DNA of 64,000 nt, from assembly GCA_910576815.1 (NCBI GenBank), contig CAJTKA010000016.1, forward strand, positions 11,314 to 75,313. The letters run 5' to 3'. Shown here piece after piece: positions 7,946-16,467 of this stretch. The notes below the pieces were generated by a model. That model was not told the origin of the DNA and searched no databases. It saw only the letters and a program-made list of their open reading frames with translations. The DNA is from an uncultured Lachnospiraceae bacterium. GTDB lineage: Bacteria; Bacillota; Clostridia; Lachnospirales; Lachnospiraceae. The position numbers were made by a program, and so were the translations under genes. Numbering within the stretch: position 1 is the stretch's first letter; every line of letters starts with the position of its first letter.

Positions 7946-8404
7946 TCATTCCCTCCATTTCTTTTTCTCAAAATAGCCCCGCATTCGCTTTAATCCACTC
8001 TTAACAGTCTGCTGTACCACCGATACGCTCACGCCTTCCTCTGCGGCAATCTCAATCAGTTTTTTGCCAAGTATGTAGCGGGCATGGATACGCCTTGCCT
8101 GTATTTCTGTCAGATTCCCCATGGCCTTCGCCAGAAGTTCCAGCGTGGCAAGGTAAACCTGCTCTTCCTCACGTTCCACAAGAATTTCCTCCGGGGATTT
8201 GACGGTAAAATCAAAGGCGCAGTTTTCAATCCCGTCCTCACAGTCAAGGGAATAATACGCCTTGTGATACCAGATTTTATGGGTGCGGTTGTTTTCTTCC
8301 CTCCGCATAAGCAGCAGAGCCTCGGCCACCTCGTCCGATACCTCAATAAATGTGTCCGTGACAAAAAGCGGGTAATAATACTTTTTCAGGTTGATTGTTT
8401 TCAT
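7946..8404 (-). CDS. sigma-70 family RNA polymerase sigma factor (element-encoded)
   Basis: A 152-residue small sigma factor of the kind found in Tn916/Tn4451-related elements. Region 4 is clear at the C-terminus: LTEIQARRIHARYILGKKLI followed by the helix-turn-helix IAAEEGVSVSVVQQTVKSG. It lacks a typical full region 2. It probably directs RNA polymerase to transfer genes of the element. The stop overlaps the start of the next gene. Confidence 0.75.
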   Translation of the reverse strand: MKTINLKKYYYPLFVTDTFIEVSDEVAEALLLMRREENNRTHKIWYHKAYYSLDCEDGIENCAFDFTVKSPEEILVEREEEQVYLATLELLAKAMGNLTEIQARRIHARYILGKKLIEIAAEEGVSVSVVQQTVKSGLKRMRGYFEKKKWRE

Positions 8405-8428
8405 GGCTAATCTCTCCTAAAATGCGGA

Positions 8429-8459
8429 GAGGACAGGCAGCGGTTTCCTGCCTGTCCTC
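8429..8459. other. perfect 12-bp hairpin between the two sigma-factor genes
   Basis: Arms GAGGACAGGCAG (8429-8440) and CTGCCTGTCCTC (8448-8459) around a 7-base loop. No T tract follows on either strand, so attenuation, RNA processing or protein binding are as likely as termination. Confidence 0.5.
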
Positions 8460-8529
8460 CCCGGTAATGTGATAGGGAAAAAGTTCCCTTCACTGGTTAG
8501 CCCGAAAACGGCCAATCGTAGGGTCTGTA

Positions 8530-8925
8530 TCAGAAAAATTTTTTGATTTTCTTCCGTACTGCCTCAATGCTGTCCTGTATGGCAGCTTTGGAGCAGCGGC
8601 AAAGCCCGGCAATCTCGGCATAACTCAAACCCTCCAATGCGTAGAGCAGGAACCGGCGGCGCTGCGCCTCGGTGCAGAGCGCAAGGGCGGCCTTAATCTC
8701 CAGCATGGTCTCCTTCCTGCATACCCACTGTTCCGGTGTCTGATAGTAGCAGGAGCGCCCTTCGGTGAGGACTATGTACTCGTCAAACTCCCGGCTGTCC
8801 CAGTGCCGCCGCTTCTCATGGGCAAAGTTTTCTTCCTTGTGGTCTGCTCTGTCCAGGTATTCGTATACTTCGACTGTGACCTCCACGGACAGGGCTTGTC
8901 CGTCTATGTTGATGGTGACTTCCAT
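8530..8925 (-). CDS. sigma-70 family sigma factor (second, element-encoded)
   Basis: A 131-residue protein with a sigma region 4 helix-turn-helix near its end (LSYAEIAGLCRCSKAAIQDS, then EAVRKKIKKFF). The N-terminal half is acidic and unlike region 2. Small proteins of this design regulate clostridial conjugative and mobilizable elements. It is upstream of, and co-directional with, the other sigma factor, separated by the hairpin at 8429-8459. Confidence 0.7.
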   Translation of the reverse strand: MEVTINIDGQALSVEVTVEVYEYLDRADHKEENFAHEKRRHWDSREFDEYIVLTEGRSCYYQTPEQWVCRKETMLEIKAALALCTEAQRRRFLLYALEGLSYAEIAGLCRCSKAAIQDSIEAVRKKIKKFF

Positions 8926-9131
8926 CCGACTTTCCTCCGTTCAGATTTTTTGCAAAGGTTTCTGAACGGAGTAGGGCGGGGAGCGGCAGCCTGGACGGGC
9001 TGGCATTTGCTTTACCCATAGGCATATAAAAACACCCGGCTGTGTAATGCAATCGGGTGTAATGGAACTGTGAACAGTATTTAATTGGCTTGACAGTGCA
9101 TACTTATGGGTAAAATATCCCCCAGCCAAGA

Positions 9132-9191
9132 TCAGGCTTTTTTTGATGTGTCAATGACCGTCGGATTTTGTCGATACGGTATGTGCTTCAT
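9132..9191 (-). CDS. possible 19-residue peptide
   Basis: AAAGGAGG followed by a normally spaced ATG opens a 19-codon frame (MKHIPYRQNPTVIDTSKKA) upstream of the sigma-factor genes. It could be a leader peptide. It also resembles, as far as I recall, the N-terminal extension of some serine recombinases, so it may be a leftover. Weak evidence: the ribosome site only. Confidence 0.3.
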   Translation of the reverse strand: MKHIPYRQNPTVIDTSKKA

Positions 9192-9250
9192 GGCGGCTAC
9201 CTCCTTTAGCCGCCGCTTTTAACAGTGAAACCGCGTCATTCCTTGAGAAG

Positions 9251-9292
9251 ATAAAAAAGAAACGGCGGCTTTGATCTCTCAAAAGCCGCCGT
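9251..9292 (-). terminator. strong terminator closing the metallophosphoesterase/Bce cargo
   Basis: Arms ACGGCGGCTTT (9262-9272) and AAAGCCGCCGT (9282-9292), 11 perfect pairs, followed on the minus strand by TTCTTTTTTATC. A second inverted repeat built on CGACGGC/GCCGTCG lies at about 9328-9356. The rest of 8926-9394 holds only the possible short peptide. Confidence 0.7.
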
Positions 9293-9394
9293 GTATGAAT
9301 AGGCGTGTGAAAATACCTCTGCTGTACGACGGCTTTTTTTCTTTTGCCGTCGTGCGGCAGATCACTTTATCATTCAGTTTTCTATAAGCTGTTC

Positions 9395-10266
9395 TTACAA
9401 ATCCGTGTTAAGAAGTTCAATTACAATGACTTCCGGGCGGTTATTAAAACGGATAGGAATAATGCTGTTACCCAATCCCCGGCTAACAATCATATTTGTA
9501 CTGCCGTTTGTAAACAGCCCTGCGTCATACTTTGGAAATATCCCTTGATTGGGGCAATCAGCCCGCCGATAAATGGCAGACGGAATTGACCGCCGTGTGC
9601 GTGTCCGCTTAGAACCAAATCAATATTGCAATGTGCATAGCTCTCAAATAGTTCTGGTCGGTGTGAAAGTAGAATAGTGTAGCTGCTTTCATCATCAACA
9701 AGGCTATTCAGCTTTGTGCTAACCATAGCCGGTGCTTCCCCGAACATATCACCTTTCAATGTGAAATTAGGGTCAGAAAGCCCGATAAGCGTTATCGTTT
9801 CTTTTTCATGTTTTAATTGTATTGCTTCATCTTCAAGCACGATTACGCCAATCGCTTCAAGCCCCGTTTTGAGTTCGTCATACTGTGACAGGCTTGCTTC
9901 GTGGTTCCCTGTCACATAGTAGACGGGCGCAATATTAACCGCCACTTTTGCGAAATCAAGAGCCACGTCAATATCTGTATGTCCTGCGTCCACGAAATCC
10001 CCGGTTATTACAATAATGTCCGACTTGCTTTCTGATAGCAATTCCAGCAGCTTTTTATTGTCTTTCCCAAATTCTGCGTTGTGTAAATCTGATACCTGTG
10101 CTATCCGAAACCCGGAAAATACGGTGGGAATACGGCTGCTTGAAATTTTTATGTTACTCACTGTCAACGCCGTATTTCCCCATATCGTCCAAATGAGTAG
10201 GGCAAAAATTATAGCACTTAGCATACAGAGTATTATCTTTGTTTTTTTAGTGAGCCATTTCTTCAT
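9395..10266 (-). pseudogene. metallophosphoesterase, frameshifted near the C-terminus
   Basis: A membrane-anchored calcineurin-like phosphoesterase: an N-terminal transmembrane helix, then metal-binding motifs QVSDLHNAEFG, ITGDFVDAG, YVTGNHE and LSGHAHGGQF. The frame ends at 9490 with a tail unlike the family. One base earlier, the other frame continues with the expected PKYDAGLFTNGS ... NMIVSRGLGNS ... RPEVIVIELLN and stops at 9395-9397. A single missing A in CCCCAATC (plus strand near 9549) explains this. All catalytic motifs precede the shift, so partial activity is possible. It is last in the Bce cargo cluster. A sequencing error is an alternative. Confidence 0.7.
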
Positions 10267-10312
10267 TTTCCCGCTCCATTTATTCGTTGAGGGATTGCCC
10301 TGTCAAATTTTA

Positions 10313-10444
10313 TTATTTTTTTCGTTTTCTGATAATGTGAATGACAATGACCGCAACTACAATTAACGCAATCCCTCCAAATAAAGGAATCCATGTGTCA
10401 GTAACACTTTGCCAAACAGCACTCCAATTTACATTTTCCGGCAT
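10313..10444 (-). CDS. 43-residue single-span membrane protein in the Bce cluster
   Basis: A short gene with GGAGG in front of its ATG, three bases after the permease stop. The product has about 20 polar residues (MPENVNWSAVWQSV...), one hydrophobic helix (GIALIVVAVIVIHII) and a basic end (RKRKK). The tight spacing and ribosome site support translation. It may be a small partner of the BceB-type permease; that is inference. Confidence 0.6.
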   Translation of the reverse strand: MPENVNWSAVWQSVTDTWIPLFGGIALIVVAVIVIHIIRKRKK

Positions 10445-10447
10445 AAC

Positions 10448-12481
10448 TTAAACCTCCAATTCTTCAATTTGTTTTTCCATAACCATATGTTTACATGACA
10501 GGTAAGTGGCAATGAAATATCCACCATACACAATCAAGAACATCAAAACAGTAACACCAATATTTGTAGATATGTGCATATTTAGAAATTCTTCTACAAT
10601 CGCTGTGATTTTTCCAATTCCAAAGGCTGAAAACATTCCTGCAAGCAAAAGCGGCACAACAAAGAATATCGCTATCTGCTTGAATAAAGCTCCGAAAAGT
10701 AACCGGCTATCCGTCCCCAGCTTTTGTAATAATCCGTATCGGTAAACATTATCTGCGGTTTCTGTCAACTGTTTTAGGGACAGCAGCGCGGCGCATATCA
10801 GCAGAAACACCAGCCCGATATAGCAGCATAAGAATACCAGCAACGCGCAGGAGCCGTAATACATACTGCTCAACATGATTTTTTCAGTATACCGATACCC
10901 CTCTGTTTCCCATTCCAGCCCAATCGGTATCATTTTCTGCAATATTTCATCTGTATTTATACCGGGTTTATACTGTACTAACAAAATATTTATATCTTTC
11001 GTTAAAGACGCAACGGCATGATCGGGAACAATAAAGGTTCCCCTGTCGTTATTACCTACCGAAGTCATCAAAACAGTTTCACCTAGCGGCTTCTTCCCAC
11101 CCGGCTGTAAAATCGTCCCATTCAAGTCAATTTCCGTACAGGACTGCAAAAATGAATCAATATATTGCAAAGTGCCTTTGTAATTACAGTTTAAGAGAAA
11201 TTCATTATCAGCAAGATTTATGGGGGCTTTACCCTGTGCCGCTAATGCACGGTTAAAATCTGAAATGGAAACTACCGAAACACCCACTTCGGGAATGTCA
11301 CTGTCAATGTGCCATAAGTTTAAGTCCTGTCCCTCAAACAAATCCCCATAGGTTATTTCTGCTTCATAAAGGCTGATCTGCGCTATGCTGTCTGCATAGA
11401 TACCCATATCCACGTCCCTTGATTTCAGATATACCGCAATGTCCGTTTCTCCCGCCACATCAATATCCGCAACAACATTCAGATCATAAGGAAGCGAAGC
11501 CTTAGACGTTTCATTCATGGTTAAAGCAGAACTTATCCCCACGGATATGCCACAAATAGATATGGTGAGCAAAGCGCATACTACGCTCATAGTCATAAAA
11601 TCCGTCTGCACTTTACTTCCGATCTGTCGGCTTAAAAAGGTATTCAGCCCTTTCAGATAAATTTTCCTGTTTGCCTGTATCGCTGTAAGCAATACTGCCG
11701 ATACAGAAAAGAAGAAAAGTGCTGTCCCTGCTGCTAATAAAACTACTGCAATCTGAAACCATGAATTTTCGCGGCTGGGAAGTATACCATAGTGCTGAAT
11801 AATCACGCCGGAAGAAACAATACAAAGGATAGAAAGCGCAGCTAAAGAAATTTGCGCGGCTTTGTTCCTTAGTGCCATGACTTCATTCTTCCTGCTGGCG
11901 GTCAACAGGTCGATCAACTTGACCGAAGAAACCGTGCGCACATTGAAAATCATGACAATCAGAAAAATCAATACAAAACAGCCGATTGTCTTTTTCAGCG
12001 CACTCATGGAAAAAACAATCTGAAACTTACTCATATCTATTGCAAACAGGCGTAAAGAAAATATGGAAAGTCCCTGTGACAAAAGCAGCCCTAATATAAG
12101 CCCAAACACAAGTGACAGAATACCCACGCATAAGGTTTCCCCGGCAAAAATCCTTGATATTTTCCCTTTTTCCATTCCTAACAATGTATAAATCCCTAAT
12201 TCCTTTTTCCTGCGTTTTAAGAGGAACTGATTTGCATACAGGATAAGAAATGCAAGCACAACAGCCACTACAACAGATAATGCAGAAAGCAATATCCCTA
12301 ACTGGTTAGAAAGTAATTGCTTTGTTGCGTCAAGATCATTTAATGCTGGCTGGGTCTGAATGGAATTGAAAGCGTAAAACATACTTACCGAAACCGTAAG
12401 CGTCAAGAAATAAATCATATAGTCCTGTATGTTTTTACGCACATTGCGAATAATCAATTTACCCTCTGTCATTGGTTTCAC
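10448..12481 (-). CDS. BceB-type FtsX-like ABC transporter permease
   Basis: A 677-residue permease of the bacitracin/lantibiotic-sensing class. It starts EGKLIIRNVRKNIQDYMIYF, the usual N-terminus of BceB/VraE proteins, and has about ten membrane segments with a large extracytoplasmic domain (roughly residues 310-530) between TM7 and TM8. With the upstream ATPase it protects cell-wall lipid intermediates from antimicrobial peptides and signals to the intramembrane-sensing kinase. Its start overlaps the end of the ATPase gene by 23 bases. Confidence 0.85.
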   Translation of the reverse strand: MKPMTEGKLIIRNVRKNIQDYMIYFLTLTVSVSMFYAFNSIQTQPALNDLDATKQLLSNQLGILLSALSVVVAVVLAFLILYANQFLLKRRKKELGIYTLLGMEKGKISRIFAGETLCVGILSLVFGLILGLLLSQGLSIFSLRLFAIDMSKFQIVFSMSALKKTIGCFVLIFLIVMIFNVRTVSSVKLIDLLTASRKNEVMALRNKAAQISLAALSILCIVSSGVIIQHYGILPSRENSWFQIAVVLLAAGTALFFFSVSAVLLTAIQANRKIYLKGLNTFLSRQIGSKVQTDFMTMSVVCALLTISICGISVGISSALTMNETSKASLPYDLNVVADIDVAGETDIAVYLKSRDVDMGIYADSIAQISLYEAEITYGDLFEGQDLNLWHIDSDIPEVGVSVVSISDFNRALAAQGKAPINLADNEFLLNCNYKGTLQYIDSFLQSCTEIDLNGTILQPGGKKPLGETVLMTSVGNNDRGTFIVPDHAVASLTKDINILLVQYKPGINTDEILQKMIPIGLEWETEGYRYTEKIMLSSMYYGSCALLVFLCCYIGLVFLLICAALLSLKQLTETADNVYRYGLLQKLGTDSRLLFGALFKQIAIFFVVPLLLAGMFSAFGIGKITAIVEEFLNMHISTNIGVTVLMFLIVYGGYFIATYLSCKHMVMEKQIEELEV

Positions 12482-13229
12482 CTCCCAATACAGAAACTAC
12501 CTCCATGATTTCCTCAAAAAATTCTTTCCGTGATTTTGCCCCACGGTGAATTTCGTTGAAAATTTTCCCGTCCTTAATAAAAAGAATACGGCGGCAATAA
12601 CTGGCTGTGAAAGAATCATGCGTTACCATGAGAATTGTTGCAGAAAGGTTTTGGTTCAATTCTTCCAGCATATCCAAAAGCATATGGGAAGAACGGGAAT
12701 CCAACGCGCCCGTAGGTTCATCAGCCAAAACAAGAGCCGGATTTGTTACCATTGCACGGGCGGCGGCTACACGCTGCTGCTGTCCGCCGGACATTTGATA
12801 GGGGTATTTTTCCAAAACTTCCGTAATATTCAATGCCCTTGCAATTTCCTGTACCCTTTTATCAATTTCTTTTGCTTTTATGCCGGAAATGGATAGGGCA
12901 AGGGAGATATTCTCATACGCAGTCAATGTATCAAGCAGATTAAAGTCTTGAAAGATAAAGCCCAGCTTTTCGCGCCGAAAAGCCGACAACTGTTTTCCGC
13001 GTAAAGTAGTAATGTCTTTTCCCTCAACTAAAATTTTTCCGCTGGTTACTGTGTCGATTGTGGAAATGCAGTTTAACAATGTTGTCTTACCAGAGCCGGA
13101 CGCACCCATGATACCGACAAATTCCCCTTTTCCAACAGACAGGGAAATACGATTAACAGCTTTGGTAATGTTTCCTTTGTTTCCATAATATTTTTGAATG
13201 TCAGAAACCTCTAAAATCGGGGTATTCAT
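12459..13229 (-). CDS. BceA-type ABC transporter ATP-binding protein
   Basis: A 256-residue ATPase of the MacB/LolD/BceA branch: Walker A GIMGASGSGKTTLLN, Q-loop FIFQDFNLLDTLT, signature MSGGQQQRVAAARA, Walker B ALVLADEPTGALDS, and the H-loop MVTHD. It is partner of the downstream permease and overlaps it. An inverted repeat about 80 bases upstream of its start (13306-13324) is a candidate site for the response regulator encoded upstream. Confidence 0.9.
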   Translation of the reverse strand: MNTPILEVSDIQKYYGNKGNITKAVNRISLSVGKGEFVGIMGASGSGKTTLLNCISTIDTVTSGKILVEGKDITTLRGKQLSAFRREKLGFIFQDFNLLDTLTAYENISLALSISGIKAKEIDKRVQEIARALNITEVLEKYPYQMSGGQQQRVAAARAMVTNPALVLADEPTGALDSRSSHMLLDMLEELNQNLSATILMVTHDSFTASYCRRILFIKDGKIFNEIHRGAKSRKEFFEEIMEVVSVLGGETNDRG

Positions 13230-13305
13230 AATTTTGCTCCTTTCGTTTTCCTTTTTTGATATTGTACATTCAGAAATTAAAATGCGCCATTAAATAAGAT
13301 TACAT

Positions 13306-13324
13306 TTACATTACCGAAATGTAA
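13306..13324. promoter_or_regulatory. inverted repeat upstream of bceA, candidate response-regulator site
   Basis: TTACATT-accga-AATGTAA, a perfect 7-base dyad in an AT-rich leader 77 bases before the ATPase ATG. BceR-type regulators bind dyads built on TnACA...TGTAA in front of their transporter operons. The half-sites match, but the spacing here is longer than the usual N4. Confidence 0.45.
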
Positions 13325-13392
13325 GGTTTCGGAGAGAAAAGAAGCAGACATTTTTCATGCCTGCTCGTACAATCCCGCTTTGCAGGATATTC

Positions 13393-14400
13393 CTATGTCA
13401 AATAAAGATTTTCTTTGGGGAACATGATCTTTACGGTTGTCCCATTTTCAAGGCTGCTTGCCACAGATATTTCCATATTCATTTTACGGCATAATTTCCG
13501 GCATAAATATAACCCAATACCTGTTGATTTTCCAAATTTACGCCCATTTTCCCCGGTAAACCCTTTATCAAAAATCCTCGGAATATCTGCTTCGGTTATA
13601 CCAATTCCATTATCGGAGATAGAAAGGCTGCACCCGTTATCAAAAGAACTCCCCTCAAAAGTGAGGATCAGATTTTCTTTTGCATATTTTACAGAATTAG
13701 CTATGATCTGCCCTATAATGAATATACACCATTTCCGATCAGCAAATACTGGAATATCCAAATTCTCAAATATAGGTCTGCCGTGGGCTTCAATGATCTG
13801 TTTGGAATAACTTTTCAACGCTTCCTGTACCAATGTTTTCAAGGTTGTCTTTTCTATCTTAAAATCTTTTTCTAATGTTGTACTTCTCGCATAGAAAAGG
13901 GCTTGTTCTACAAAATGGTCTATTTTATTCAATTCATCATCTATGCGGATTGTAGAAATATTCTTGTCATTCTCAATGATTAAATGGGCAGAGGTTATCG
14001 GCGTTTTTATTTCATGTACCCACATTTCGATATATTCCCGATATTCTTGATTAGTAGCCCCCGCTTCTGCCAACTTATCATTCATGTACTTATTAGACAG
14101 GCGTAGAATTTGGTATAACAGTTTCCCGTCAAGAAATCCCGGCTTTTCTATAAGCTCTGCTAATAAAGTCTTGTCGTCAAGTCCGTCAAATAAAGCCATA
14201 AATCCGCAGTAATATTTCTTTTTTCTTGTGTAGTCCCATAACAAGGCTGCAAGAAAGGAAAAGCTAAATATTATTTCGATATAAATAATAAATTCATAAC
14301 GCAATCCCATTAACCAAAGAAGCCCCATAGAAAAAATAACAGCTACCAAAAACATTACAACAGAAAAAAGGCGGTCAATTATATAATCGGTCAGTTTCAT
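13393..14400 (-). CDS. BceS-type intramembrane-sensing histidine kinase
   Basis: A 335-residue kinase. Two N-terminal membrane helices with almost no external loop (residues about 13-60) mark the intramembrane-sensing group that reads its input from a BceAB transporter. Phosphorylated histidine box WVHEIKTPITSAH, N box QIIANSVKYA, then G boxes DNGIGITEADIP and GKSTGIGLYL. The start overlaps the response-regulator stop by four bases. Induction by peptide antibiotics is inferred from family and neighbours. Confidence 0.85.
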   Translation of the reverse strand: MKLTDYIIDRLFSVVMFLVAVIFSMGLLWLMGLRYEFIIYIEIIFSFSFLAALLWDYTRKKKYYCGFMALFDGLDDKTLLAELIEKPGFLDGKLLYQILRLSNKYMNDKLAEAGATNQEYREYIEMWVHEIKTPITSAHLIIENDKNISTIRIDDELNKIDHFVEQALFYARSTTLEKDFKIEKTTLKTLVQEALKSYSKQIIEAHGRPIFENLDIPVFADRKWCIFIIGQIIANSVKYAKENLILTFEGSSFDNGCSLSISDNGIGITEADIPRIFDKGFTGENGRKFGKSTGIGLYLCRKLCRKMNMEISVASSLENGTTVKIMFPKENLYLT

Positions 14401-15059
14401 ACTTTGTACCCCAATCCACGTTTTGTTTCCAAATAATCGGGCGCGCCAATCTCCGATAACTTCTTACGCAATCGCACAATATTAACATTGAGTGTGTTTT
14501 CGTCTATAAATTCGTCGCTCTGCCATAATTCATCTATGATCGCGTCACGCGGTATCACATTGCCTTTGTTTACAACCAGCAAGCGCAGTATGCCAAGCTC
14601 ATTTTTTGTTAAATCTACCTCTTTATCTCCATAAGAAGCAGTAGCCTTTAGCAGATTGATTGTCAGCCCTTTATGGATAAGGACAGAATTAACCTGTGCT
14701 TCATAAGTCCTTTTTAATATTTTTTGAATACGCGCTATCAATACCTGTGCGTTATAAGGCTTTGATATAAAATCGTCTGCGCCGATATTTAGGCTCATCA
14801 ATTCGTCAAAGTCTGTATTTCTGCTTGTCAGAACGATAATCGGAATATCCGACTGTTTCCGAATCTCACGGCATATCGTATAACCGTCTTGATATGGCAA
14901 GTTTATATCCAGCAGTACAAGGTCTGCTTCCGCTTTCAAAATATGGTCTATAATATGTGCGAAATCAGTACTGCTTTCATAAGCATATCCATATTTCTGT
15001 AACAGAACGGACAACTCTTTACAAATCTCTGTTTCATCTTCAACAACAAATATTTTCAC
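14397..15059 (-). CDS. OmpR-family response regulator (BceR-type)
   Basis: A 220-residue regulator: receiver domain with acidic pocket VVEDE and phospho-acceptor LVLLDINLP (Asp near residue 52), then a C-terminal winged helix (ELGILRLLVVNKGNVIPRDA ... NVNIVRLRKKL). It is coupled by 4-base overlaps to the small HTH gene upstream and the kinase downstream. It likely activates the transporter operon through the dyad at 13306-13324. Confidence 0.85.
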   Translation of the reverse strand: MKIFVVEDETEICKELSVLLQKYGYAYESSTDFAHIIDHILKAEADLVLLDINLPYQDGYTICREIRKQSDIPIIVLTSRNTDFDELMSLNIGADDFISKPYNAQVLIARIQKILKRTYEAQVNSVLIHKGLTINLLKATASYGDKEVDLTKNELGILRLLVVNKGNVIPRDAIIDELWQSDEFIDENTLNVNIVRLRKKLSEIGAPDYLETKRGLGYKV

Positions 15060-15244
15060 TTTCTGTTTTCCTCCCGTTTCCTTTTATCTACTGGCTTTTC
15101 AGCGTCCTTTGGTATCAGCCACAAGCGGCTGAATTTTGCCACGCCCGGTATACGGTTTTCCTCACATAGCTTTTGCACCCGTCTTTCTGAAATGCCCCAT
15201 TTCTTCGCCGCTTCCGGGGCAGAAATATACTCTAACATCTTCAT
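15056..15244 (-). CDS. small MerR/excisionase-like helix-turn-helix protein
   Basis: A 62-residue DNA-binding protein with the Xis-like motif ISAPEAAKKWGISERRVQKL followed by a wing (GVAKFSRLWLIP) and a basic tail. It is first in the regulator-kinase operon, overlapping the response regulator by four bases. It could be a regulator of the cargo or an orphan excisionase-type factor. Confidence 0.7.
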   Translation of the reverse strand: MKMLEYISAPEAAKKWGISERRVQKLCEENRIPGVAKFSRLWLIPKDAEKPVDKRKREENRK

Positions 15245-15405
15245 TCACCCTTCCCATAAATTCTATTGCTATAATTATATACGGTTAGCCGAATAAATGC
15301 AAGATTCACCCCCGTCTTTTTGTAATTATTTAGGCCATTCAATGTAACTGTGTGAACGTATTCAATCAAAAAAGTAAACTGTACAATACAATAGGGTGAA
15401 CAAAT

Positions 15406-15771
15406 ATGTCAAAAAGACCAGTACCACGATATGATTTTAAGGCTTTTGGGGCGGCAATCAAGGCTGCACGGACAGGGCGCAGGGAATCCAGAAAAAAAGT
15501 TTGCGATGAGATGTTTATCTCACCTCACTACCTTGCGAACATTGAAAACAAGGGGCAACACCCAAGTCTGCAAATCTTCTTTGAGCTTATGCTCCGCTAC
15601 AATATATCCGTAGACCAGTTTCTCTTAGACAAGCCTGCAGGAAAAGACACCCGGCGATTACAGCTGGACGCATTGCTGGATAGTATGAGTGACAACGGGC
15701 TACAGATTGTGACCGCAACAGCCAAGAAAATTGCAGAGATAGAAAGGCCGCAGGAAATGGAGAACACATAA
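15406..15771 (+). CDS. XRE-type helix-turn-helix regulator
   Basis: A 121-residue repressor-like protein. The HTH is in the N-terminal half (SRKKVCDEMFISPHYLANIE), followed by NKGQHPSLQIFFELMLRYNI. It is divergent from the Bce regulator operon across a 160-base AT-rich gap that must hold both promoters. Regulators like this accompany tnpV/tnpX in Tn4451-like elements and probably control element genes. Its last codons form one arm of the hairpin at 15752-15790. Confidence 0.75.
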   Translation: MSKRPVPRYDFKAFGAAIKAARTGRRESRKKVCDEMFISPHYLANIENKGQHPSLQIFFELMLRYNISVDQFLLDKPAGKDTRRLQLDALLDSMSDNGLQIVTATAKKIAEIERPQEMENT

Positions 15772-15790
15772 CCCGTGTTCTCCATTTCCT
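15752..15790. terminator. bidirectional hairpin between convergent genes
   Basis: A perfect 16-base-pair stem, AGGAAATGGAGAACAC (15752-15767) and its complement (15775-15790), overlapping the XRE stop codon and ending five bases before the stop of the opposing gene. Position and strength suggest a two-way terminator, though U tracts are poor. Confidence 0.6.
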
Positions 15791-15795
15791 GGCTG

Positions 15796-16095
15796 TCAAC
15801 TTAACTGGCATTGTTCTTGTAATATTTTACACCTTATTTTTATTTCCGCTTCTTCTGACGGATTCAGTTCTCTGTCATTCTCCGTCATCTGATCTTCCAG
15901 GAAACCGGCATAGGCGTCCAGCAGGGTGTTCAATAACATTTCCGGCGTTTCCATAAGTTCTGCCTGATACCATTCATTCCTTTCCGGCTCCCATGCCATC
16001 AGAGTATACCCATGGCTGGTAAGAACAACTTCATAAAGAGGGTCTTGCTGAAGGTAATCGCTAAACACATTTAATACTTTCTCAAAAGTCAACAT
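15796..16095 (-). CDS. conserved transposon protein of unknown function
   Basis: A 99-residue acidic protein (MLTFEKVLNVFSDYLQQDPL ... TSHGYTLMAWEPERNEW). Similar proteins sit beside TnpV in clostridial elements, but I know no function. Its length, ribosome context and tight fit between the XRE terminator and tnpV support it as a real gene. Confidence 0.65.
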   Translation of the reverse strand: MLTFEKVLNVFSDYLQQDPLYEVVLTSHGYTLMAWEPERNEWYQAELMETPEMLLNTLLDAYAGFLEDQMTENDRELNPSEEAEIKIRCKILQEQCQLS

Positions 16096-16113
16096 TCGTC
16101 TTTCTCCCTTCCA

Positions 16114-16467
16114 TCAGTCATAAATCAATTCACTTTGTATGATTTCCTCTGCCTGCGCCTTTAATGTATTCATCAGCCCCACCCATTTCATCTGGTTGGC
16201 TGCTTTCAGTTCCTCGGTCACACCGGCGGCCTTCATCAGCTGCGGCATAAGAATATCCATTCGCTCATTGGCAGCCTTGTCAATCTCCAACAAATGGGGA
16301 TAGAGTTTTTCCGTCAGGAGCAGGCTGGTATACAGCCCTTTCCGGTGTTCTTTCAGATAGCGGAACCTCATGCGCCCATACTTGCCGATTGGCGTGTCCG
16401 GCTGCTCTTTTAATACCAGATTCGGGAGATAGTAATCTCCAACTTTTGTATAAGTCAGTCCATTCAT
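16114..16467 (-). CDS. tnpV: TnpV protein
   Basis: A 117-residue protein with the TnpV hallmarks: an N-terminal Y-T-K-VGDYYLPNL, then GRMRFRYLKEHRKGLYTSLL and a helical end (QMKWVGLMNTLKAQAEEII). TnpV is encoded directly after tnpX in Tn4451-class transposons and its role is not established. Its ATG overlaps the tnpX stop by four bases. Confidence 0.85.
   Translation of the reverse strand: MNGLTYTKVGDYYLPNLVLKEQPDTPIGKYGRMRFRYLKEHRKGLYTSLLLTEKLYPHLLEIDKAANERMDILMPQLMKAAGVTEELKAANQMKWVGLMNTLKAQAEEIIQSELIYD

Noticed and set aside
8941..9129. 62-codon minus-strand frame upstream of the second sigma factor
   Set aside because: No ribosome site or family features; overlaps inverted-repeat spacer DNA.
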